A stretch of 64,000 bases of DNA from Datura wrightii (lineage: Eukaryota; Streptophyta; Magnoliopsida; Solanales; Solanaceae), in NCBI GenBank assembly GCA_035772735.1, contig JASDFA010000018.1, positions 58,496,001 through 58,560,000 on the forward strand, read 5' to 3'. Both the position numbers and the translations under genes were made by a program. Every line of letters begins with the position of its first letter. The first letter of the stretch is position 1. Positions 42,641 to 53,904 of this stretch are shown here, piece by piece. The notes under the pieces were generated by a model. That model worked only from the letters and a program-made list of their open reading frames with translations, made no database searches and was not told where the DNA came from.

Positions 42641-44430
42641 CATATACGCCAGAAGAAGTATAGGCCGAGGCTTGGTGAGTAATCTCATTAGCAATGAAAG
42701 GCAGGTACCTTGAACCCCAGAGTTCAGTCTAAGCCAGATGAGAGGAAGAAGCAGGAATGTCAGATCTTGTGGGGAAATTAGAACTACCCCGGATTGATAA
42801 AGTATCGTATTAAGGATTAAGCCTCGGGCTGACAGTAAGACTACGGTTCAGAATACCGCAGCATGTCCGCTATGGAAAAGTTAAGAAGTTACCGATACAA
42901 CAATTCTAATCTAGTGTAGCCTAGATATAAGGCCCAGCAGACAGTTATGGGCCCTCAATATATGCCTAGTAAGGCTACAGGATTCGAACGTCGATCCCCA
43001 CATCGCAAGAGTGGCAGAATTTCAAACAGCAGACAATAACTAGAATGTTTATGTTGTTACTTTCAGAATGGGGTGACAATGCAATGAAATGATGAGTCAG
43101 GGCCGGAGATATTATTAGGTCGTAGAAGAAATGTATCATGCACGATGTGAGACTCAGCAGAACATGTCAGAGGTTATGAATTACCGCAGGAATCAGTACA
43201 TATTGTACGTAGCCAGCGATATATAGATATACAGATAATAGATAGGTTGTGAGTGGCTGCCTATAAGGGCTACAATCACGAATGCTGATTAGTAATAGAA
43301 AGCCTATACAAATTGCATTGCAGGACAAAAAAAAGAGAAGAAAGAGGGAGAAGAAAGAAAGAAAAGAAGAAGAGAAAGGGCGGATTAAGTGTGAGTTACG
43401 TATGAAGTCATAGAAACTATCTCAGTTCTCAGTTATTAGATTAACAGACTTATGTGTTGTTGTCAGATCTAGGCTCTAGGAGCTTACCAGAGTTATTGGC
43501 CTAAGACAGATGGCCAGATGATAGGGGCACAGTTAGACGGTCTACCGACCAGCTGGCGCCTGCATTAGCAGGGAGGCATCCCTGAAGATCGGTAACAGTA
43601 GTGCATGTGCCAGAACCAGGATTAGAGACTGAGTAGGCAAATTTCAGAGATTAGCAATACCAGAATTGTTCTAGTATGTTAAGTGGTCATACGTCGTTTT
43701 TCCAGCCTTGTGGGCGACAGTCGGCCTTAGTCAACCTAGCAGTTGTTATGTAGAACCCCCCCCCCATAAGTCAGCCGGCCGGACCAGTCAGAATACCCGT
43801 GGGTACCCCAAGGAAGGGTCCACATCAGTAGTCAGTGACAGACTGGTACTTCAGCTGGGTTTCGTAAGATATTTAGATACAGAGCCCTACCGGAAGGCCA
43901 GTAGTTACATAATAGCCTATAAGACCGAGAATTCCTCAGAACAACAATATAGATCCAAGTGGATACACACAAGGCATAAGTAATTGATAGTACCCTGCTA
44001 GCACAGTGTTTATTAAGATCGGGGGATCAGTAGACTCCCCGTGAAGATCCAGAGATTGATCGCCTGGGAGTAAGTTGAATAAGTCCAGCCTTCCAGTGGG
44101 TTAAGCAAAATAACAGAGCAATTAGATGCCCACGAGTTTGTGATTATGCACGAACTATAAGCACTCAAGTAGCACGGGTAGAGTATGGTGGGACTACTGC
44201 CACATTCGGGTTATTCAACCCGACTATTCAGTTATTTAAGGTTATGCAGCCAGATCATTAGAGGTCATGGTCGATATCAGGACCCCCTGATCAGATACGG
44301 GCACATGGTGTGCAGAGAGTCGTTCAAGGTTACCTTAGCAACAAGCAGCTTTAGCATGCGGCCAGAAGGCCATATAAGCTCTAGTTATACCAGTAGACTA
44401 CTTGTCGGATTCTCCGGTATAATAAACCAG
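42641..44430 (+). other. Unreadable internal part of G
   Basis: Presumably the gag, protease and early RT region of G by position, but I cannot read a convincing motif. It contains a 55-base purine-only tract (about 43326-43380) and a C10 run near 43757. No gene can be supported. Confidence 0.4.
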
Positions 44431-46330
44431 TATGACCGTCAGTTATATGTCGAATTTTGTAAATGTGAAATTTGGTTGAGTTTAGTAGCCTTTTTGGTCA
44501 CATTGTGTCGGAGGCTGGTGTACAGATAGATACACAAAAAAAATTGAAGTAGTGGAAACATAGCCTAGACCTACCACTCCGATCGAAGTACGCAGTCCCT
44601 GCGATTAGCCGGGTACTGTAGAGGGTCTGTGGAAGGATTTTCCACCTTAGCAGCACCTCTGGCTAAGTTGACATAGAAGGCAACAAAAGTTCCAGTAGAC
44701 TGAGGCGTGTAAGCAGAACTTCCAAGAGTTAACAGCCAGGTTAACCTCAGCCCCACTGTTAGCATCGCCAGAAGGTACAGAGGGTTGGTGCAGCATGGTA
44801 AGGTAACAGTTTATGCTTTCAGGCAATTGAAGAAACGTGAAAAGAATTGTCCTACCCATGACCTGGAGGTAGTTGCAGTAGTTTATGCTTGAAGAATCAA
44901 GAATTTTGTGTCACCCGGGGAGGGCTAATACGGTAGTAGATGCCCTTAGCCATAGATCTACGGGGAGTTGGCATACTTGCCGCCTGAACAGCGGGAATAG
45001 ACCCGAGAATTTTACTAGTTAGCCGGTGTAGCCGTTCACATAGAAGAAATAAAGGATAACAGAACGATAATACAGAATATCGAGCATTGCGGTTAGAGGT
45101 GGAAGTAAAGGAACGGCAGTATAGAAACCCTAGCCAGGTTTAACTTGAACACAAGATTCAGTAAGGAGAGATGACATATTTTCAGATAACCGGGGATGAA
45201 ATGTGGCGATATAAAAGGCCGCATTGCGCTCCAGATATTTTGGGGCATCGTCAGCAGTTTATGAGAGAGGCGCATTACGCCCGCTATTCTCTTCATCCCG
45301 ATATGACAAAGAGGTACCATGACATTAAAGAAAACTACTGGTAGCCCAGTGTCCTAACTACCAACAGTTGAAGGCAGAATATCAGAAACCAGGCAGGTTA
45401 ATTTAGAACATAGTTGTGCCTCTTTGGAAACGAGAAGCGGTGAAGATGAATTTTGTAGCAAGATTACCCCGTATTAAACACAGACATGACTCTATATGAG
45501 TGTTAAATGACAGATTGACAAAAATCAGGTCATTTCTTGCCAGTAAGAACTACTTTCTCGGCCAAAGATTATGCTGAGTTGCATAGCAGAAAGATAGTCA
45601 GATTACATGGAATACCAGTATCCATTATTTTAAACAGAGGAGCATAGCTTACAACCAGATTCTGGCAGTCGTTCCAAAAAAAAAGTTTGGGAACGCAGAG
45701 TAATCTAAGCACAGCATTTCATTCTCAGACAGATGGGCAGGCCAAGCGCACAATTCAGGCGCTCGAAGACATGTTGCGAGCATATGTCCTAGATTTCGGT
45801 GGTAGACGAAATGAGCATATGCCGTTAATTAATCTACTTATAGGAGAGTCAGCGTTGGTTAGCCCAAACATTGTTCAACAGTCAAAGGAAAGGGTAAAGC
45901 TTATCTGAGGACGCTTACTGACTGTACAGAGTCGCCAGAAAATTATATGCAGATGTCCGGCGCAGAAATTTAGAGTTTGATGTAAATGACTGGGTATTTC
46001 GGAAGTATCCCCGATAAGAAAGGTAAGTTCAGCCCGAGATTTGTTGGGCCAGATCAGATTCGGTAAAGGATAGGCCGAGTTGCATATGAATTGAACTTGC
46101 TTCCAGAGTTAGTATCCGTTCACCCAGTATTCCATATATTCATGTTGAGGAAATTCGTAGGAGACTCTTCTATGGTTGTCCCAGTCCAGAATAGGTTACG
46201 AAAAAGCGGGCCTATGAAGAGGTCCCAGTAGCTATCCTAGACAGGCAGATTCGCTAATTACAGACTAAAGATATTACGTCTATTAAGATATGAGGACCAG
46301 ATATCCTCACCTATTTCAGGCCTAGCCAGG
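44431..46330 (+). pseudogene. RT end, RNase H and integrase remains of G
   Basis: Fragments in different plus frames, in the expected order: LYVEFCKCEIWL (RT, 44440), [12 protein letters not shown] (about 44747), EVKERQYRNP (about 45100), QTDGQAKRTIQALEDMLRAYVLDFGG (45735-45800, integrase core), AYELN..ELVSVHPVFHI and MLRKFVGDSS (46090-46170). The order matches D. Frameshifts and stops separate every piece. Confidence 0.75.
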
Positions 46331-46558
46331 CGACAGGTATGTCCGTACTATTATTTGTGCAGTATCTTATGGTTGTATGTCTGTAAATGATAAAGAAAGA
46401 TTGATATCTAGTTATCCAGTGGATCATAGAATATTATGCACAGTGCCTGTGTTGGACTTTTCTGCATTTCAGGTTTTTGCGATAGTCCATATTACAGGGG
46501 AAACTCTGCCGAAATTTTTCTAGAAAGTAAAGTAAGTAGTCCTCTAAATAACAGTGTA

Positions 46559-46595
46559 CATTCGAGGACGAATCTTCTTAAGGGGGGGGGGAGAA
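46559..46595 (+). other. Hairpin and polypurine tract of G
   Basis: CATTCGAGGACGAAT (46559-46573) followed by CTTCTTAAGGGGGGGGGGAGAA up to the LTR start at 46596. Confidence 0.75.
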
Positions 46596-49188
46596 TGTTA
46601 TACCCCGTAGAATTCCCGGCACCTAGACGACCTATTCGCACGTTGGTTAAGCACATCTGAAGGCCATACGTGCTATAGAAAGGCCCGGGAAAAAGATCGG
46701 ACAAGAAACCCGTTGAACCATCGCGGGAGGAGCCAGGCAGAGCCCCTCCGCGATGGCAACGTGTCACGGAGGTGAGGCCTCCGCGATGGCTCCGTGACAC
46801 GTTGCCCTTGTCCAGGCCCAAGTATATAAAGGCCACTTTGGTTTTAAATCATTTAATCACATATAATTTTCCAGAGAACAGAGCAAAGCGGCACAGAGAA
46901 GGTAAGAACGAAGGAAATTATATAATTTCCGTCCGATTACGCTACTAAACGCTGCCCAAACTCAAATTAATCCCAGATACCGAAGTAGTTAGGAGCAGAG
47001 AGCATTCCTACTGATTCAGTTTCGTAAAATACGGCCGACGAATCGTCGAGCCACCGAGCTAAGGTAAGTGGAATTGCTCTAAATTAGTGTCTATGTGTTC
47101 CTAGCTGAGAAGTGAATATTTCTCCCTTCTGGGCCGCTGAAAAATAGCGAGTTTCTGGTCATCTTTCGATAAGCCTAAGTTTAGGCTATAAACTATATCG
47201 AAAGTGACGTTGCCTTTTGAAATAAAGCTGTATTTAGTATTAATTGACGTATTTATGAATGCAGTTGGGAGAAAATAGTTGAAGTACCGGCCGAGCCTCG
47301 TCCGACAGACGAATAGTTCAAGGATAAGGTATGTAAAGTTAGTTTCCTCGGCAAGTTAAGTAATATTGAGACAGTATAGCATTTTACAGACTAGTAGAAT
47401 GTTCAGATGTCGAATATTGCGTTATTATGAATATTGATACGAAATGTTAGGATGTGGTTGTATTCAGTTGAAACCCCGTATAGCAATGCAATACCCGTAA
47501 AGCGCTTCAGAAATAGAATAGCAGACAAAAATGAAGTTTAGAAAGCATGTCAGGAATAGTAAATCATGTTACTATAGAAAATCAGTATATAGCACAGTTC
47601 AGCAGAAAGACTATATTCGTACATACATATATAGTACTTCCAGCCTCAGCAGGTATTAAGTATGTACATATTTCTATCACTAGTCCAGCATATAGTGTAT
47701 ACAGAAACTTAGTAAACAGCAGAGTTTTCACCAGAAACATTATCTTATGTAGCATTTGCCCAGTACAGCCCAGCAGGAGACTATATTCATATTTATACAT
47801 CTTTACCTGCCTCATCACGTATTAAATACGTATAGATTACTATCATTAGCTCAGCATGTAATATATATGGTACTTTACCCCTATTAGCCTCAGCATGTGA
47901 GATACCCAGACAGTATTACCAGTTGAGACCGTTGTATTGTTTGGGGTTGGATTACCTAGCATCCATGACCACCCAGGGTTAATAGCTGTATCGACTCGTC
48001 CGCCAGAGGATGAGGATACGTCACTCTATGGAGTGGCATGCCGTCCCGCCAGGGGACGAAGATGGGATGCCATTTTTCCCCATATTTGTGCCTTGATCGG
48101 CCCTTACACACCCCAGTCGAGCGGATACGCCCGGGTGCAGATTCAGGAGTCCTCCGGACTCAGACGCAGTTATAGTCAGGGGCTCAGCAAGCCCAAGTGC
48201 ATACCCAGGGGACCGGCAGGGTGCTTACAGCCATTATAGGAGATGGGATGACCGGGGTAGGGGTATAGATTCTGTGCTGATTGTACCTCCCGGCTTATGG
48301 GGCCGGGTAAGGTTTGTGTATGCTATGTATGTTATAACATGTTATACTGTGTCACAGTAGATACGAGTAGATCGACAGTAGAACGATCAATCCTCAAGTA
48401 TGACTCCTACTCCTTCCAGTATGAATAAGAGAAGGTATGACTTACATTATCAGACAGTTAAGTTATCCTTCTATTTCAGTTTCATCAGTTATGTTATTGA
48501 TTTCAGATATCTCTTTCAGTTATTGCTTTACATACTCAGTACCAGCGGTACTGACGCCCGGTGAGGCGCTGCATTACTTGCCTGCAGGTACTCATAGACG
48601 AGCAGGTGACACCACGTGATTCCTATCAGCGTTGAGCATTCAGCTCCTGTCATTCGGAGGCTGAATTCCAGAGGTGTACTTCAGTTTCTGTTGTTATATA
48701 GTATGGGTAGGTCGGGGCCCTGTCCCGATCATTTCTATTGTCATTCCTAGAGGCTTGCAGTCTGTATATTCCCCTGTGGTCAGTTGAGCCGGTCGTGTGA
48801 GGCCGTGCAGTTGTTAGTTGTTAGTGCTTTTGCTTTCTTTTATGATGGCCGTGTGGGGCCATAGTTTAGCAGTAGTGGTGACCTTGCCGGTCACGTAGCT
48901 TTTCAGTACGTTGTGATTGAGTTATAGACAGCTAGACAGCATGGTGGCCTTGTCGGCCCGTATAAGTTCCCTATAGTTGCATGTTCTGGTCAGCTGTTGT
49001 TGCAGGTACAGGAGGCTATAGGCCAATGGGCTGGGGGCTGTGTTTACAGCCGTTATATAGCCCTTTGTTTTCAGAAATGTGGGTTAGAGCTAGCCAGGCA
49101 CCAGATGTGCCTAGGCTTAGCAGTCTAGCAGTTCAGTTCCTCGTAGGGCGCCAGGTGCCAGTCATACCCCCCAAGGCGGGGTGTGACA
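46596..49188 (+). repeat. 3' LTR of G
   Basis: 2593 bases, TGTTATACCCCGTAG..GGCGGGGTGTGACA. Same family as the LTRs of D. Its second half carries the GGCTTATGGGGCCGG, AGTCCTCCGGACTC and GGCAGGGTGC blocks seen inverted in D. Confidence 0.88.
46715..46830 (+). promoter_or_regulatory. U3 promoter region of G: GC dyad module and TATA
   Basis: CCATCGCGGGAGG, CTCCGCGATGGCAACGTG, GTGTCACGGAGG, CTCCGCGATGGCTCCGTG and CGTGACACGTTGCCC (to 46806), then TATATAAA at 46823-46830. The copy in G is the cleanest chromovirus version and shares CTCCGTGACACGTTGC exactly with B. Confidence 0.7.
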
Positions 49189-49559
49189 TAAACTCTCAGA
49201 AATTTGTGAGTTTTCGATCGAATTTGGGTTGATTATATGGTGGTCATTGTGAATATTATTTAATGTTGCTAGATGTTTTCATGGATTAAGAATAAATTTA
49301 TTATATCAACATAGAGGCTATGAGTTGGAGGAATTTCTGGTTCTAAGTTGAACAGGATTAGGCGAGCAGAAATAGGCAATTAAGGTATGTTAAGGCCAAC
49401 ATTTTCTGGCAAGTATTCTCGTCGTATAGTGATACGACCTACATCTTGTAAGTAAGTTGAGCGTATGTATGTTGAGATTAGCTGCTACAAGTAGATAATG
49501 ATGGTATATGTTGTGGTTAGCTTCTGGAAGACGAATTAAGATTGCATCATAGTATCCCT
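49189..49559. other. Unassigned AT-rich stretch
   Basis: Between the LTR of G and the recognisable gag of H. On the minus strand it may be the decayed end of that gag; no motif is clear. Confidence 0.35.
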
Positions 49560-50375
49560 CGTCGAGAAAGAGTATATTAAGTGTGACTAACTCCAGGAGC
49601 ATCGTAGAGGTTTCCCTGCTCACTCGTTTACCATTTAGAGTGATTATAAGGTCTCACTATCGTGAAAATTTCCTCATCCTAGTTCTCGTATATGGTACCA
49701 TCTCTGGAGCATATCTGAATAGCTGAATGAACTTAAGGTTGTACTCCTTTCATGCTTATAGTACCTTGCCTCAAGTTAACAAACTTTTCTGTCTTCGCCT
49801 CTCTCAACTCCCGAGGAAAGAAGTGGTTCAAGAAGGCTTTTGCAAAACTATCCCAAGTGGCCATAGATGCATTCTCAACTCACCCTTGCTCCCTATGGTC
49901 ATATCACAATTTAGCCACATCCTTGAGCTGATAAGAAGCAAACTCAACTCCTTCTATCTCTGTAGCATGCATTGCCTTTAGGATCTTCCAGATCTCATCA
50001 ATAAACTTTTGAGGGTCCTTATTAACCTTAGATCCCCATGAATACTAGAGGATTCATCCTCAATAACTTTCTAATCCTCGATGCTCTTAAGTTATGTGAA
50101 CTGAAACTAGATAGTGTTGAGTTCTGACGGCCTGATTGAGCAGCCACTAACTGAGTGAGCATCTAGATAGCCCCTCTGAACTATGCCTCTGAAGTACCCA
50201 TGCTAGTAGGCTGGAGAACTGGTGTCTCTAGAATTCTGCCACTAGTAGTTGGTCCATCCTGGACTCCAACACTCAACCCCTAAACGGGAGTGCGAGGACC
50301 ATTTCTTGTCTGCATCCTAGTCTGCAGAGGCATGTTAGCTACGTTCCTCTGGCTGGTAGTACGTTTAGAAGGCAT
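49560..50375 (-). pseudogene. gag of element H, heavily damaged
   Basis: Minus-strand ATG at 50375 (MPSKRTTSQRN). Recognisable parts: ASRIRKLLRMNPLVFMG (like [13 protein letters not shown] of E), a QFRGAI..MLTQLVAAQ stretch before it, and YAPEM in another frame near 49700. Many stops and frameshifts. The gag is of Tekay/Del type. No protease or RT of H is found, so the element was cut at or before 49189, probably when G came to lie there. Confidence 0.7.
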
Positions 50376-50577
50376 GATTTGAAATACACAAATACACAAG
50401 TTAGGAGGAAGTCTTTATAGAGTTAAACTCTATCACACAACCTAGAGTATGAAAGAAGGGAAGTATTTCCTATCGCTTTGTAGCATCCCTATTATAGATG
50501 TGACGTGCTTCACACCTATAAGAAGAACACTACTAAGCGCGACTTCATAGACACCCTAGGATTCTTTTGAACCTAAA

Positions 50578-50590
50578 GATCTAATACTAA
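50578..50590 (-). other. Decayed primer binding site of H
   Basis: The minus strand reads TTAGTATTAGATC close to the LTR end, against TTGGTATCAGAGC in intact elements; two of the three changes are transitions. Confidence 0.55.
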
Positions 50591-50593
50591 GTT

Positions 50594-52739
50594 TGTCATG
50601 CCCCAAGTCTACGCTTGGACGTGGCCGGCACTCAGACCACCTGGTGATCCAAGCGAACCCTTAGTCTAGCTTACTACTAACTGAGAATACAATAAAGTAT
50701 AGGGGAAGTAATAATTATATAGTCTCAATAAAATAAAATAAAAATTATTAACTACAATTGAAATCAATGTTAAAAGGTAATATTATTGACTTAACTCTAT
50801 CTCTATCTCTATCTATAAAGCCTCTATAACTGAAGAAAGGTGCAGAGACATAGCTCCCACGACTAGCTTAAGCTCTATAAGATAATATAACTCAATAAGT
50901 GGGACTCGCCAAAAGTAGGAGGCCTCACAAACTATTGGATGAATATGAGATCCTAACGAAGCATCTGTTGTCTGTCTACTTGAATCTGCATCATAATAAG
51001 ATGCAACACCAAATGGCGTTAGTATGTGAAATATACGGTATGTAATAAGGCTGAATGAAACAACAGTTAAACAAGAATATCTAAACTGACAGGATAAATT
51101 GAATGAATAAACATGACTGAAACTGAAGCTTTGAATGATGCATAACACACAATATGATCAATGTGTAAAACAGTTATGCAATAAAACTGTGCATCAAAAT
51201 CATCTATAAAAATACATGTAAAAATGCATAACATGAACTTAGGTTAAACTTTCTCATAACCGACACCATCATAAATGAACACATGATGCCCAATTGTCTC
51301 GTTCAAGTTGGAAGAGCCATTCAAAGCCTTGCCAGGGCAGAGAAAGATCACAATTTGTGGATCCAGAACTTAAATCCTTATTAGAGACTATCTTTAAGTA
51401 GTCACCCGAACCAATGGCATGATCCTATCCTACGGTGGCCATGTAAATCTGGGGGCTTACAAGTTATATGAACTCTTCACCCAACTCAGTGCTAAATAAT
51501 CCTCCCAAAACTATGCTCAAATAAATATGTCAATCTGAGGCAACTGAAAATATCTTTTACAAAGCAAGTTAGCAGTAGATATAAAAGATGTGTTAAAACT
51601 CATATTGAGTCTTTCTCTCAAAATCTCTTTACCTTACTCATAAGCATTGGCTTTAAACTTTATTTGAAAACTTGTGAGATTCTACACTCAAAATCTTTGA
51701 TTTTCAAAATATAAGACTTCACTTTATCTTTTTGAAAATCATGCTCAAAATCATACTTTATTTCTCAAAATCTCTTTATGAAAACTCTTTTAAAAATCTA
51801 CTCACTTCACGAAAACAATGCTTTTTTACTTAAATAATAATGCTTTCAAAATCATGATTTTTACGCACTAGGGATCATGGGATAAGAGACATGAACCAAT
51901 CATCAATAATCAATAGTCAAGAGATATTAACAATAATCAATAATATAATAATGATCACCAACAAAAAAAAGATACAATTCAATACGAATAACTCAACAAT
52001 GAAAAAATCACTAGATAAAGAAGAAGATAATCAAGAATTGGGTAGAAATGTAACTTTAATCTCAACGAATTCTTACATAGATTTAGGGTATAAGGATAAA
52101 TAAAAATCCTTACTTAAGGTATCCTTATATACCTAAAAAGTTGAACTTAGACTCAAGCTTGAAGAAACCCTAGGTTGAAGAAAATGACTTCTTAGCTTCT
52201 TGATGAACTTGAGAACTTAATAATCTTGAATATTACGTTGTAATGAAGGGGAATAAGAGTTTATACTATTTAAACCTTTGAATATACTCTTTAAGAATCC
52301 TAAAATTTTCTGGATTAGGTGATTAAAATATGAAAAGTTACTAAAATACCCTTAGAAATTCGGCTGAGTCATTATACCTCTCGTGGTGAGTGACCACGAC
52401 TCATGATGACTTCTTGTGGTCACTGGAGTCTAGTTGGTCACTCTCTAATCTCTTCACCATATCTCTATGTCACAACTCGTCAGATGACACCATGAGTCGT
52501 ACTGTAACTCGTGGTCATTAACAGTGCCTTGAACCTTATCTGAATCTCACCCCACGATTGGATCTTGGCTCGTTGAATCTAGACTGGAAAACTTGCACTG
52601 CTCACCACGAGTAATGTCACAATTTGTGATATCCTATCACGAGTCGTGATGTGACTCGTTCTATGGCATTTTGTCTCTTTTCTATTGGTTTCTTTTCAAG
52701 TCTAGGATCTAATCTTAGGGACTTTTGAGGGTTGTTACA
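50594..52739 (-). repeat. 5' LTR of element H
   Basis: 2146 bases, TGTAACAACCCTC at 52739 to GGGGCATGACA at 50594 on the minus strand. U3 holds the dyad array below. The related fragment at 782-1079 matches its first 280 bases. Contains a (CTCTAT)n microsatellite at 50795-50816. No gene. Confidence 0.8.
52380..52660 (-). promoter_or_regulatory. CACGAGTCGTG-type dyads in U3 of H
   Basis: CTCGTGGTGAGTGACCACGA, CATGAGTCGTAC, AACTCGTGGTC, CACCACGAGT and ATCACGAGTCGTGATGTGACTCG occur within 280 bases at the LTR start, the same motif type and place as in E. Confidence 0.5.
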
Positions 52740-52744
52740 ATTAC
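52740..52744. repeat. Five-base spacer between two LTR ends, possible TSD
   Basis: ATTAC separates the H LTR start from the terminal TGTCACGACCC of an E-type LTR. Five bases is the TSD length of these elements, so one of the two inserted exactly beside the other. Confidence 0.45.
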
Positions 52745-53904
52745 TGTCACGACCCAAACGTACACCCAGATCGTAGACACGGGAGAAGGGACCCCGAGAG
52801 ACCCCAAGTCGACCCATGGCTCATACATACAACTAATATCATTCAAATAAGTGGAATGATAATCATAAAAACATAGCAGGAATGTAATTTTAGTATAACA
52901 TCAGGAAATACTGGACATATACACAGCTGAGCACTACATACTTGTCTAAAAGCCTCTGATACATAAGATGGGTTGATGGGATAACATCCTTAACTAACCC
53001 GACCAATACTGAAACATAATAAACATAATAGTCTATCAAACGACCCTCAGAATATGAGGACTCACCAATAAGCTGAAAGCGTAAGCTGAGATGGGCTAAG
53101 GATGAGGATGAGCCTGAGATCCGGACCCTGTATCATGAAATGATACAGCATAGAAAGTATGCGGTCAGTACGTGGAATGTACTGAGTATGCAAGGTAAGT
53201 AAAACGGACATTTCAAAGTAAATAAATCTCGTAAATAATACAAGAGAAGGACATCATGCTTACATCAAAATCTTCGTAACGTAACATAACGCTCAAGGCT
53301 TTCAAATCATTCATAATCATTCTTTTTCATAATCATAAGTAAACTTTATCAAAACATAACTTGAGCCACAACATAAACATAACAATGCATAAAACATGCG
53401 GAACAATAGGAGAACTCGTCATAACCAACACCATCATGGTATAGCCTTTCATGATGCCCCACTATCTCGCTCAATTGGGCAGAGCCGACCCTGGCTTGCC
53501 AAGTGAGGGTCGTGCATAAGGCGTGAGATCACATTTGAGGGGATCATTATCAATACATCATATCATTTACAAACCCACGAAGGCATGTGGTTATGAGACA
53601 CTAGCGTAGTCCTTTGAACGTTGGGCTGCTCGGTGCTAGACACGGCTCCCAAAAACATGCATATAGGCTCATACATAAATCAATAACATCATGCATTAAG
53701 ATTTCATTGGCTAAAATATAACATTTACCATCATTGATCCCCTTTAAAACATGCTTAGCCAAGAATCAAGGCCCTTTTTCATCGGCCAACATCACAAATT
53801 GATAAATCATGTAATTCACTTCATAAATCATAAATCATTCTTTAACATGTGAGTATTTCCCAATACTTCATCATATTCAATTCTTTCAAAATATGCTCAT
53901 TTCT
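52745..53904 (-). repeat. LTR fragment of the E family, minus strand
   Basis: TGTCACGACCC..AGTCGACCCATGG is the reverse of the E LTR end. The match continues through the GGTGCTAGAC, GTGATATCAT-like and ACATGTG..TTTCCCAA blocks to about 53904, corresponding to the inner and 3' part of the E LTR. It is cut there by the LTR of element I. Confidence 0.75.

Larger units (their letters stand above)
42641..49188 (+). mobile_element. Element G: truncated plus-strand relative of D
   Basis: A decayed internal region, PPT and complete 3' LTR of the D family. RT-end to chromodomain is recognisable on the plus strand. No 5' LTR or PBS is found, and the left boundary abuts a fragment of F in opposite orientation. 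The right flank is TAAAC (49189), with no partner copy. Decay is stronger than in D: many frames, stops and small deletions. Confidence 0.75.

Noticed and set aside
47547..47825. Open frames in the LTR of G near 47.5-47.8 kb
   Set aside because: They overlap on opposite strands in low-GC LTR sequence, with no counterpart in D.
50795..50816. (CTCTAT)n as a functional element
   Set aside because: Only about three and a half units; an ordinary microsatellite in the LTR of H.
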